A model generated the notes under the pieces. That model was not told where the DNA came from. It did not search any database and saw only the letters and a program-made list of their open reading frames with translations. From Corynebacterium heidelbergense (GTDB lineage: Bacteria; Actinomycetota; Actinomycetes; Mycobacteriales; Mycobacteriaceae), in NCBI RefSeq assembly GCF_028609845.1, contig NZ_CP063191.1:124001-188000 (forward strand): a stretch of 64,000 nucleotides of DNA. Reading direction: 5' to 3'. Positions 12,271-20,022 of the stretch are shown one piece after another. The stretch's first letter is position 1; every line of letters begins with the position of its first letter. Both the position numbers and the translations under genes were made by a program.

Positions 12271-14379
12271 TTGCCGCTGAACCGGGGGTCTGCGGGCGGG
12301 CTGGGGGCCGATAGACTTGCGACTATTGTGCCTGCTTTACATACGCCGCTGGGCCCGCCCCCGCTGGGCCAGCTTTCTACCAACCCGCTCCCCGGCGCAG
12401 CGCCGTTGCTCGCCCCGGGGTGGGACTCCCCTGTCAGCGGCCCCGGGTTGGTGCCGCCCATCACGCCTTTCGACCTCTACGGTTGCCGCCACCGCGCGGT
12501 GCTGCGCCGGGCCCAGGCTGCGGCGGAACGGGGGCACCGGGCCCAGGCTGACGAGCAACGGGAGCGACGGAATCGTGGAGCCGGCAATAGTGGGGAAACC
12601 CCCGGACCGGGCAGGTCCGGTGGCACCACCCCGGGCATGTCGACACCCCCGGCAATGTTCACACCGGCGGATGTGGATCGAGACATGGAGGCGTGGTCCC
12701 GGAGCATCACCGCGGTCAGTCGAAAGGGCGCGGTGTGGGCCCAGTTGCCGACGCGGCGGCGGATAGGGGAGAAACTCGTCCCCACCCGCGTGGATATCGC
12801 CGCTGGGCCCACCGCCGTGGAGGACACGCTGGAGGCCATTGCATCCGGGGCGCGGTTGATCACCAATGCGCATTTGGCGGCGGGGCCCTTCGCGGCCGTG
12901 GCCGACATTTTGGTCCGTGCGGATTCGGGTGTGGGATTTGATGCGAATACCGCCTACTTTCCGGTCGTTATTAGCGGGCATTCCGTGGCAAAGTCCCTCG
13001 CGGCGCGGGGTGGAAAAACGTCCAGCGGTAACATGTCCAGTAACGAGGCACAGCGCGGCAAGGCAGTGGCAGCCGGAAGCAGCTCGGTGAAGGGGTGCCG
13101 GGCGGTGGACATTGGGGCGCTTTCTCTGGGGCGCCCCGTGGAGGTGCCGTGGCGGGTCAAGACCGTCGGCGCCGATTCCCAACGCGCGGCCATCGCCCAC
13201 CTCATTGTGGAGCAATGGGGTTGTGCCAGCGGTTCGGTGGGTTTTATTGGTCTGGCCGCCGGGGGGCCGCGGTGGTGCTTTCTTGTGGACGCCTCCACCC
13301 TCCTGCCCGGGTTATCCGCCGCGCTTTCCGAACCCATCCCGGCAATACCCTCCAGGGTGAAGGAGTGCCGCAGTTGCGAATTCCATAACCACTGCCGGGC
13401 TCAGTTGGTTCAACGGGAGGACATTTCCCTCCTGCTGCCCGGTGATCGCAACCGGCAACTGCGCGATGACGGGATCAGGACCCTTGGCCAGTTAGAGGCC
13501 GCGGGCCGGGGCGAGCTCTCCGAGCTGGCTGGTGCGTGGCTGCATGGGGAGGTGGCCTTGCGCCGACCCCATCGCCGCTGGTGGGGGGATCCAAAGTTGT
13601 GGGCCGGGGCGGAGCGCGACCAGAGCCGCGAACCCCTGCCGGGCGTGGTGGAGGTGGACGTGGACATGGAAGCCCACCCGGAACGGGGGACTTTCCTGTG
13701 GGGAGCGTTCGACGGGCAGCGCTACCTGGCTTTCGCCGATTTCAGCCCGCAGGGCGACGAGGGGCAGCACGTCGCGGAGTTCTGGTACTGGCTGCAGCAG
13801 CAGCGCAAGCGGGCCGACCAGGCGGGTAAGACCTTTGTGGCCTGGGTGTATGCCGCGCAGGGGGAGAACTACTGGCTGCGGTTCTACGCCCGGCGTTACG
13901 GCGGCAAGGCTTATCGGGTCCCCCGCGTTACCGAGGCCGAGCGAGACGAGGCGCCAGAAACTATTGCTGAGGCACAGGACCGGGGGTCCGCCGTGGGGCA
14001 GCGGCAAAGGCCCGCTGAGGTAGAGGTGCGCATGCCCACCGTGGAGGAGGTGGAGGCATTCATCGCCTCCGATCGATGGGCGGACGTGTTCGCCCAGGTC
14101 CGCCGGGCTTTGGTGGGGACGGAATCCCTAGGGCTCAAGGCGGTCGCGCCGTTGGCCGGGTTCACCTTCAGCCAGCAGGATGTGGACGGGCGCGCGGCCA
14201 TCGGCCTGTTCGAGCAGGCGGTCCGCTCCGCCGAATCGGAGCCCCAGGCCGCTGTGCGCAGCATCGCGCGGAAGAAATTGGAGCGCTACAACGCTGATGA
14301 CTGTGTCGCTTCGCGCCGGGTGCGCGAATGGTTACGCCGCGGGGCCCCGGGAATCCGGGGGCTGCAGGGTGCAGATTGA
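12271..14379 (+). CDS. RecB/Cas4-like Fe-S nuclease with YprB-type RNase H domain (TM0106 family)
   Basis: This 702-residue predicted nuclease has two parts. The N-terminal half has a RecB-like layout with a Cys at about residue 72 (LYGCRHR) and a distant C-x2-C-x5-C cluster at 366, 369 and 375, the spacing used by Cas4 and AddB for a 4Fe-4S cluster. The C-terminal half carries an RNase H-like domain: EVDVDMEAHP near 453, then YNADDC near 674 as the last acidic motif. Family members are annotated as TM0106-type putative nucleases, and their role in DNA processing is not settled. A Gly/Pro/Arg-rich insertion lies near 90-130. The start is uncertain: TTG 12271 or GTG 12328. Confidence 0.8.
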   Translation: MPLNRGSAGGLGADRLATIVPALHTPLGPPPLGQLSTNPLPGAAPLLAPGWDSPVSGPGLVPPITPFDLYGCRHRAVLRRAQAAAERGHRAQADEQRERRNRGAGNSGETPGPGRSGGTTPGMSTPPAMFTPADVDRDMEAWSRSITAVSRKGAVWAQLPTRRRIGEKLVPTRVDIAAGPTAVEDTLEAIASGARLITNAHLAAGPFAAVADILVRADSGVGFDANTAYFPVVISGHSVAKSLAARGGKTSSGNMSSNEAQRGKAVAAGSSSVKGCRAVDIGALSLGRPVEVPWRVKTVGADSQRAAIAHLIVEQWGCASGSVGFIGLAAGGPRWCFLVDASTLLPGLSAALSEPIPAIPSRVKECRSCEFHNHCRAQLVQREDISLLLPGDRNRQLRDDGIRTLGQLEAAGRGELSELAGAWLHGEVALRRPHRRWWGDPKLWAGAERDQSREPLPGVVEVDVDMEAHPERGTFLWGAFDGQRYLAFADFSPQGDEGQHVAEFWYWLQQQRKRADQAGKTFVAWVYAAQGENYWLRFYARRYGGKAYRVPRVTEAERDEAPETIAEAQDRGSAVGQRQRPAEVEVRMPTVEEVEAFIASDRWADVFAQVRRALVGTESLGLKAVAPLAGFTFSQQDVDGRAAIGLFEQAVRSAESEPQAAVRSIARKKLERYNADDCVASRRVREWLRRGAPGIRGLQGAD

Positions 14380-14475
14380 CCTGCGGCTCACCCGGACACC
14401 ACCGCGACCACGATCACAACACCGCGACTATGTACACAGCACCGTCCACAACACCGCGAAGGAGAACAATTTCCT

Positions 14476-15171
14476 ATGAGTAGCTTCTTGGAACGCATCA
14501 AGGCCCTCAACACCCCCGGACCCCATCGGGGCCATCGGGTTACTCGGGAGGAGGCCCTGTCCGGCGGGCGCCACCCAGTGTTGCCCAATCCGCAACCGAA
14601 CGCCGTGCTCGGCACGCCGCTGACCGGCCCGTGGGAGGACGGCCAGCAGGCCATCATCTTCGGCTTGGGCTGCTTCTGGGGGGCGGAGAAGCTCTTCTGG
14701 GGGGTCCGCGGAGTGCTGGGCACGTCCGTGGGTTATGCCGGGGGCTTCACCCCGAACCCCACTTACCGGGAGGTGTGCACCGGGCGGACCGGGCACGCCG
14801 AGGTCACCCGCATCGTGTTCGACCCGAGCGTGGTGACGGTGGAAGAGCTGCTAAGCATCGCTTTCGAAAATCACAACCCCACGCAGGGGGACCGGCAGGG
14901 CAATGATGTCGGAACCCAGTACCGCTCGGCGGTGTATGCCACGGATACTGAGCAGCTAGGGAAGGTGGAGGAGGCGCTAGGTCGTTGGCGTCCTAAATTT
15001 GAGGACGCCGGGTACGGCGCGTTGACCACCGAGGTGGCGCTATTGGAGGAGATGGGGGACGGGCAGTACTACTTGGCCGAGGAGGAGCACCAGCAGTACT
15101 TACACGAAAACCCCGGGGGCTACTGCAATCACGGCCCAAATGGGGTGACGTGCCAGACCGGGGTGCTGTGA
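14476..15171 (+). CDS. msrA: Peptide methionine-(S)-S-oxide reductase MsrA
   Basis: This 231-residue cytoplasmic repair enzyme reduces methionine S-sulfoxide in proteins, using thioredoxin or mycothiol-linked reductants. The catalytic motif GCFWGAEKLFW has the nucleophilic Cys66, and the family motifs SVGYAGGFTPNPTYREVCTG, TGHAEV and GDRQGNDVGTQYRSAVY follow. The C-terminal tail with YCNHGPNGVTC supplies likely resolving cysteines. The first 55 residues are a leader common in actinobacterial MsrA. GAAGGAGA lies nine bases upstream of the ATG. It converges on sodA with a 21-base gap, placing two oxidative-stress genes end to end. Confidence 0.97.
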   Translation: MSSFLERIKALNTPGPHRGHRVTREEALSGGRHPVLPNPQPNAVLGTPLTGPWEDGQQAIIFGLGCFWGAEKLFWGVRGVLGTSVGYAGGFTPNPTYREVCTGRTGHAEVTRIVFDPSVVTVEELLSIAFENHNPTQGDRQGNDVGTQYRSAVYATDTEQLGKVEEALGRWRPKFEDAGYGALTTEVALLEEMGDGQYYLAEEEHQQYLHENPGGYCNHGPNGVTCQTGVL

Positions 15172-15192
15172 GGGGAGGTACCGCAGGTTGCG

Positions 15193-15795
15193 TTACTTGG
15201 CGGCGTAGGCGTAGCGCTGGGCGACGTCCTCCCAGTTGAAGACGTTCCACACGGCCTTAACGTAATCCGGCTTCACGTTCTTGTACTGCAGGTAGAAGGC
15301 GTGCTCCCACATGTCCAGCATGAGCAGCGGGGTGAAGTTCACGGACATGTTGCCCTGCTGGTCAGTCATCTGCTGGATGACGAGGCACTCGCCGATGTGG
15401 TCGTAACCCAGGACGGCCCACCCGGAACCCTGCAGGCCGAGGGCTGCGGAGGAGAAGTGATCCTTGAACTTCTCGAAGGAACCGAAGTCCCGGTTGATGG
15501 CCTCCGCCAGCTCGCCGGTGGGCTCCCCGCCGCCGTTGGGGGAGAGGTTCTTCCAGAAGATGGAGTGGTTGGTGTGACCACCGAGGTTGAAGGCGAGGTT
15601 TTTGGACAGGGCGCGGATCTGATCCGGGTTGGTGCCCTCCTCGCGGGCCTTCTCCAAGGCCTCCAGTGCGGAGTTGGCGCCAGCGACGTACGTGGCGTGG
15701 TGCTTGGTGTGGTGCAGCTCCATGATCTCGGCGGAGATGTGGGGCTCCAGTGCGTCGTAGGCGTAATCCAGTTCCGGCAGTTCGTACTTAGCCAT
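15193..15795 (-). CDS. sodA: Superoxide dismutase, Mn-type
   Basis: This 200-residue enzyme converts superoxide to hydrogen peroxide and oxygen. The metal ligands lie in the Fe/Mn-SOD motifs: the His in [11 protein letters not shown], the His in GHTNHSIFW and [13 protein letters not shown]. The segment TDQQGN has Gln where M. tuberculosis Fe-SOD has His, which favours manganese. The frame stays open far upstream to 16143, but [18 protein letters not shown] at 15795 is the conserved N-terminus and has AGGAG upstream. No signal peptide is seen. It is divergent from ldh; a CRP/GlxR-like site lies between them. Confidence 0.97.
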   Translation of the reverse strand: MAKYELPELDYAYDALEPHISAEIMELHHTKHHATYVAGANSALEALEKAREEGTNPDQIRALSKNLAFNLGGHTNHSIFWKNLSPNGGGEPTGELAEAINRDFGSFEKFKDHFSSAALGLQGSGWAVLGYDHIGECLVIQQMTDQQGNMSVNFTPLLMLDMWEHAFYLQYKNVKPDYVKAVWNVFNWEDVAQRYAYAAK

Positions 15796-15947
15796 AGCGG
15801 TGAAAAAGCTCCTGTCTCGATTTTCGTTGAGCGGCGCGTGCGGAGGAGCGTTGCATCCGTCTGCTGGGCGCAGCCCCCGTCTACTGGGCGCGCCGCCTTT
15901 TGCTAACTCCAGTGTGGTGAAAATCGGGAGTGGCTGCAAGGAAAAGT

Positions 15948-15963
15948 TGTGCAGAAGGTCACA
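15948..15963. promoter_or_regulatory. CRP/GlxR-like operator between sodA and ldh
   Basis: The 16-mer TGTGCAGAAGGTCACA matches the GlxR/CRP consensus TGTGANNTANNTCACA at both half-sites except for one base on the left (C for A). It lies 153 bases upstream of the sodA start and 168 bases upstream of the ldh start. GlxR, the cAMP-responsive regulator of corynebacteria, controls many carbon-metabolism genes. Binding here is an inference from the motif. Confidence 0.45.
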
Positions 15964-16130
15964 GTACCGCGGGCTTGCGGGCCGGTTGTGTGCGCGATAA
16001 TGGGCGCTAGCTGGGGAGTGTGCATGCAAAAAGAATAAATTTCGGAACGTTGAATTTTGCAGCACGGTGGAGCATCCCCGGTGCGTCGCTCGCCGAGCGG
16101 TCGCTCCAGCACCGTCGTAGGATGGCGCAC

Positions 16131-17081
16131 ATGGCGCCCACAACAGGAAACAAGATCGTTCTTATCGGGGCCGGGGACGTTGGCGTGGCCTACGCGTACG
16201 CGCTGGTGAACCAAGGCCTGTGTGACCATCTGGCCATCATTGACATCGACGAACGCAAGACCTGGGGCCACGTTCAGGACCTCAACCACGCCATTCCCTG
16301 GGCCGGACACTCCACCCGCATCACCGTGGGCAGCTTTGCGGACTGCGCGGATGCGGCGATGGTGGTGATCTGCGCCGGTGTGGCCCAGAAACCAGGGGAG
16401 ACCCGCCTGGACCTCGTGGCCCGCAACGTAGAAATCTTCCGCGGGATCGTGGGCAAGGTGATGGAGGCCAACTTCGCTGGAATCTTCCTGGTTGCTACGA
16501 ACCCCGTGGATATTCTGAGCTACGCCACCTGGAAGCTATCCGGACTCCCCAGCGCCCAGGTGATCGGCTCCGGCACAGTGCTGGATACCGCCCGATTCCG
16601 CTACTCCCTGGGGCAGTACTTCGGGGTGTCCTCCACCTCCGTCCACGCGTACGTCATCGGGGAACACGGCGATACTGAATTGCCCGTGCTGTCCGCAGGA
16701 TCGGTGGCCGGGGTGCCGCTGGCCAAGCGGCTGCGAGAAAAGGCCGAGGTTGCCGAGGACGTGAGCAAGATCTTCCGGGAGACCCGGGACGCGGCCTACG
16801 AGATCATTCAGGCCAAGGGTTCCACCAGCTATGGCATCGGCATGGGGCTGGCCCGGATCACCCGCGGTGTCCTCCACAACGCCGACGTGGCCCTGCCGGT
16901 CTCCGCGCTCCTGCAGGGGGAGTACGGGTTTGAGGACATCTACATCGGCACCCCGGCCGTGCTCAACCGGTCCGGGATCCGGCAGGTCATCGAGCTGGAT
17001 CTGGACGAAACCGAGGCAGGGCAGTTCCGCCACTCCGCCAGCGTGCTCACGGACGTCATGGCAAAGGCCGGGTTGAAGTAG
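16131..17081 (+). CDS. ldh: L-lactate dehydrogenase (NAD)
   Basis: This 316-residue cytoplasmic enzyme interconverts pyruvate and L-lactate. The NAD site is [16 protein letters not shown]. The substrate-side motifs follow the C. glutamicum Ldh closely: [16 protein letters not shown] with the active-site loop Arg, [21 protein letters not shown], and [12 protein letters not shown] with the catalytic His. The frame is open from 16020, but alignment with the C. glutamicum N-terminus (start, four residues, then GNKIVLIG) picks the ATG at 16131, with GTAGGA eight bases upstream; ATG 16122 is an alternative. It ends 8 bases before the convergent patatin gene. Confidence 0.96.
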   Translation: MAPTTGNKIVLIGAGDVGVAYAYALVNQGLCDHLAIIDIDERKTWGHVQDLNHAIPWAGHSTRITVGSFADCADAAMVVICAGVAQKPGETRLDLVARNVEIFRGIVGKVMEANFAGIFLVATNPVDILSYATWKLSGLPSAQVIGSGTVLDTARFRYSLGQYFGVSSTSVHAYVIGEHGDTELPVLSAGSVAGVPLAKRLREKAEVAEDVSKIFRETRDAAYEIIQAKGSTSYGIGMGLARITRGVLHNADVALPVSALLQGEYGFEDIYIGTPAVLNRSGIRQVIELDLDETEAGQFRHSASVLTDVMAKAGLK

Positions 17082-17089
17082 CCGCCCGT

Positions 17090-17971
17090 TTAGAGGACGT
17101 GCGGTTCCAGTCCCAAAAAAGCCCGAATTCGGGGCATCTCCCGGCGGGCCTGGGCCAGGCCCGCCTCGTACGCCCGCATAAGGGGGCGGGTTCGGCGGTT
17201 GCCGTTGGTGATGCTGATGCGCTCCGGGGCCCACACGTAGGCGGAGCCCTCCCGTTCCATTTGAAAGATGCGCTCGCGGGTCTCGTTGTAGCGGGTGTGG
17301 CGGGTAATGAAGGATTCCACCAGCGCCGGGTATTTCGACAAAGCCCGGCGTAGATACCACCCCGAGCGCGCAGAGCCCTTGCGGTAGCCCCGGGTGCGGG
17401 TCATGACGAACACGAAGCGGTCGAAGCCCTCTTGCTCGGCGGAATCAAGGGGGATACCACCGGTGGGGCCGAAGGCCCCATCGAACCACGTCTGGCCATC
17501 GATGTGGACCGGGGACATAATGACGGGCAGCGTGGAACTGGCCCGGGCCCGCAGCAAATAATCCTGGGCGGAGTGGATGTGCTCCCGGCCCCAATGCACC
17601 GTCTCCCCAGTCACCCCCTCGAATGCGGAGATGCGGTAGTTCACCGGGGAGGCGGCAAACGTCTCCCAATCCATCGCCAGGGGGTGATCTGGCAAATGGG
17701 CCTGGTCGTAGATGTAATCCGCGTTGAAGAAGCCCTGCCCCCGCAGGTAGGTGCCCCAGCCGCCGAACTCCGGATGGGAGGGGAATTCCGTGAATGCGTG
17801 GCGCATCCGGCGGATATCGCGCGAAACATAGTTGGCCACGTGAGCAGTGGACGCAGAATTGCCACACACGAAGCTGAAGTTCACATTCGCTTCGATAAGG
17901 GCTTCGACCATTGCAGCGGAATAGACCGCCCGCATGGCGCCGCCCTCGAACACCAGGGCTGTGCGGGTCAC
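17090..17971 (-). CDS. Patatin-like phospholipase family protein
   Basis: This predicted serine acyl hydrolase has about 293 residues. The oxyanion segment is FEGGAMRAVYSAAM, the nucleophile region is CGNSAS and the catalytic Asp lies in FDGAFGPTGGIPL. The normal elbow is GxSxG; here the last Gly is Ser, which could weaken or alter activity. The downstream part (FVFVMTRTRGYRKG and the C-terminal Arg-rich helices) is as in YjjU-type patatins. The frame extends to 18295. The GTG at 17971 (MTRTALVFEGG) places the start just before the conserved strand; GTG 17998 or 18001 are alternatives. The upstream extension looks non-coding. Confidence 0.8.
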   Translation of the reverse strand: MTRTALVFEGGAMRAVYSAAMVEALIEANVNFSFVCGNSASTAHVANYVSRDIRRMRHAFTEFPSHPEFGGWGTYLRGQGFFNADYIYDQAHLPDHPLAMDWETFAASPVNYRISAFEGVTGETVHWGREHIHSAQDYLLRARASSTLPVIMSPVHIDGQTWFDGAFGPTGGIPLDSAEQEGFDRFVFVMTRTRGYRKGSARSGWYLRRALSKYPALVESFITRHTRYNETRERIFQMEREGSAYVWAPERISITNGNRRTRPLMRAYEAGLAQARREMPRIRAFLGLEPHVL

Positions 17972-18234
17972 ATTGGGTTCCGGACTGCTGGTCTGCACCA
18001 CAACAGCATATATTGCTTGCCTGGGTCCCAGGGCCAGCCCCAAAAGCCCGCCGGGGCGAGGCGCTGAGCGGGGGTTGCGGCGCGGCCGGCCCGGACGGCG
18101 GGTTAAGCCCGGGTGGCGCGCGATTAGCGCCGAGTTAACGTGGCGGAAAACTGCAGAAGAAAGGTTGATAACTGTGGGCGTGAGGGCCGGTTTGGGGATG
18201 CCGAACCCCATGTCGCCAACTACTACTGGGCGGT

Positions 18235-19068
18235 ATGAAAATTGTCGCGCACCGGGGAGCTTCCGGGGAACGTCCGGAGCACACCTTGGCCGCATTCGAG
18301 CTGGCGGCCGAACGGGGTGCCGATGGCTACGAGTGTGATATCCGCCTGACCCGCGACGGCGAACTGGTTTGCATGCACGACCGCACGGTGGACCGGGTGA
18401 GCGATCGCAGCGGGGTAGTCAGCGAGATGACGCTCGCCGAAATGGGTGAGTTGAACATTGGCACGCCCGAAGAACCGGCGCGGGTGCTCACCCTCCGTGA
18501 ACTTCTGGAGTTCTTCCAAGATGTGCGCCACTCGGCGCGCGTGGCGCTCACGGCGTCCGGAAATGCCCCCGAGATTTTCATCGAGACCAAGCACCCCAAT
18601 CGCTTCGGACCGCGGGTGGAATACGCCCTGGACCAGGAGCTTCGGCGGGCCCACCTGGAGTCCAGCGCGGCGGTGCACCTCATCTCCTTCTCTCCGCAAT
18701 CTCTTGTGCGCTTCCGCATGATTAACCCCGCCATCCACCGCATTCTGCTGCGTCGGGAGTACCAGCGGATGCTCAACCCCACCCTGCAGGCGCTGCAGGT
18801 GATCGATGCCCACGGACTGTCCGTCACCCGCGCTAAGGTGCGCCCGGACATCATCGGGCGCTACGGGGACGGCACCTACCTGTGGACGGCGGACCGCGAG
18901 GAGGATGTGCGCTGGGCCGCCCGCCGGGGCGTGACCTGGCTGGCCACCAACTACCCCGGACGCGCCCGGATGTGGCGCGATGACGAGCTGGGGCTCACCG
19001 GCCAGGGAGATGCCGCAGCAGCAGACAGTGGGCGCCAACTGGCCACTACACTGTCCAACCGTGGCTAA
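18235..19068 (+). CDS. Glycerophosphodiester phosphodiesterase
   Basis: This 277-residue enzyme hydrolyses glycerophosphodiesters to glycerol-3-phosphate and an alcohol. The GDPD core motifs are HRGASGERPEHTLAAF (catalytic His and the metal-binding Glu), YECDIRLTRDGELVCMHD (metal ligands and the second His) and FIETKHP. A C-terminal WTADREEDVRWAARRGVTWLATNYP completes the TIM barrel. There is no signal peptide, so it should act in the cytoplasm. Its stop codon overlaps the GTG start of the next gene by 8 bases, which indicates translational coupling. The homologue in C. glutamicum lies in a similar neighbourhood. Confidence 0.93.
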   Translation: MKIVAHRGASGERPEHTLAAFELAAERGADGYECDIRLTRDGELVCMHDRTVDRVSDRSGVVSEMTLAEMGELNIGTPEEPARVLTLRELLEFFQDVRHSARVALTASGNAPEIFIETKHPNRFGPRVEYALDQELRRAHLESSAAVHLISFSPQSLVRFRMINPAIHRILLRREYQRMLNPTLQALQVIDAHGLSVTRAKVRPDIIGRYGDGTYLWTADREEDVRWAARRGVTWLATNYPGRARMWRDDELGLTGQGDAAAADSGRQLATTLSNRG

Positions 19069-19975
19069 AAAGAAGAAGAACCAAGACAACCTGCCGGAAG
19101 GCATGAGCCGCCGCCAGGCCAAGCTCGCCGCCCGCGCCGCCGAACGGGCCAAGTTGGAAAAGGACCCCCGCCCCTATGGGGGTTACGCCATGGAGGCCGA
19201 CCTGGTGGCGCTGCAGGAGTTCGTTCCCTCCGCGCACTTCGCGGCTTCCGTGGAGGGCATAGCGGCGCCGGTGCACATCGTCACCGTGCTCCCCGGGGCC
19301 GTAGCCGGACTGCGCCGCAGCGCGGAAGACGGCGGGGAATGCTTCGCTGCCCTGCAAACGAACAATCGGGGCAACAACCCCAACCGCGACCTGGCCTTCA
19401 CCCTGAACTGGTTGCGCTCGGCAGAACCCGGGCAATCCCTGGACGTGGGTGTGGCGGACGGCAGCGAGCCGCAACTGCGGGACCTTCTACCGCCCGAGAC
19501 CTCCGCAGAGATCGCCGTGGCCCAGGACTTCAACTGGTGGCTCACCGAAGCTCACCGCGAAAACCCACAGGTCCTGGCGACGCTCAACCAAGCCAACGAG
19601 TCCGTCTTGCCCTCGGAGCGCGTGGGCGCCCAGATCACCGGGGCCGCGTGGTGGATCGACCCGGGGGAGCGAGGGCACATCCGCTGGGTCCACACCGCAG
19701 AGGAGGGCGCGCTGCTGGACGCCCTGGCCCGCGTCCACGCCGCAGGCAAGCTGCACCTGGGGGAGGGGTCCAAGTTCGCCGGTGCCTTCCGTACCCATGG
19801 AATCCTCGTGCCCGTGTGGGATGTGGACAACACCCAGCCCGCGCAGCACTGGAAGGCCGGGCTGGAGACGGTGGAGGGCCTGCTGGCCGCCGCCCTCGAA
19901 GAGGAGGGGCAGCTCACCGGGGAGGAGCACAAGGCCAAGCAGACGATCATCTCCCGCGAGGTGACCATCCGCTAG
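19061..19975 (+). CDS. DUF5926-family conserved protein
   Basis: This conserved actinobacterial protein of 304 residues has unknown function. It opens with a Lys-rich tail (AKKKKNQDNLPEGMSRRQAKLAARAAERAKLEKDP, residues 2-36), followed by a compact globular domain with few charged clusters. No catalytic motif or membrane segment is visible. The frame opens earlier at 18980; GTG 19061 is chosen because it gives the expected Lys-rich N-terminus and the tight overlap with the glycerophosphodiesterase gene, suggesting a two-gene operon. The family name is from memory of the N-terminal pattern. Confidence 0.78.
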   Translation: MAKKKKNQDNLPEGMSRRQAKLAARAAERAKLEKDPRPYGGYAMEADLVALQEFVPSAHFAASVEGIAAPVHIVTVLPGAVAGLRRSAEDGGECFAALQTNNRGNNPNRDLAFTLNWLRSAEPGQSLDVGVADGSEPQLRDLLPPETSAEIAVAQDFNWWLTEAHRENPQVLATLNQANESVLPSERVGAQITGAAWWIDPGERGHIRWVHTAEEGALLDALARVHAAGKLHLGEGSKFAGAFRTHGILVPVWDVDNTQPAQHWKAGLETVEGLLAAALEEEGQLTGEEHKAKQTIISREVTIR

Positions 19976-19976
19976 C

Positions 19977-20012
19977 CCCCGGCCCCGACCGAAACCCCGG
20001 CCCCGACCGAAG
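19977..20012 (+). repeat. 18-base tandem repeat at a convergent gene junction
   Basis: Two adjacent 18-base units, CCCCGGCCCCGACCGAAA (19977-19994) and CCCCGGCCCCGACCGAAG (19995-20012), are followed by a partial third (CCCCAGGCCCC). They fill the 47-base gap between two convergent genes. No hairpin terminator is apparent. Confidence 0.75.
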
Positions 20013-20022
20013 CCCCAGGCCC

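Noticed and set aside
15796-16143. N-terminal extension of sodA to 316 residues
   Set aside because: The frame is open by chance; the conserved SOD N-terminus starts at 15795 with its own AGGAG, and the extension overlaps the divergent ldh promoter region.
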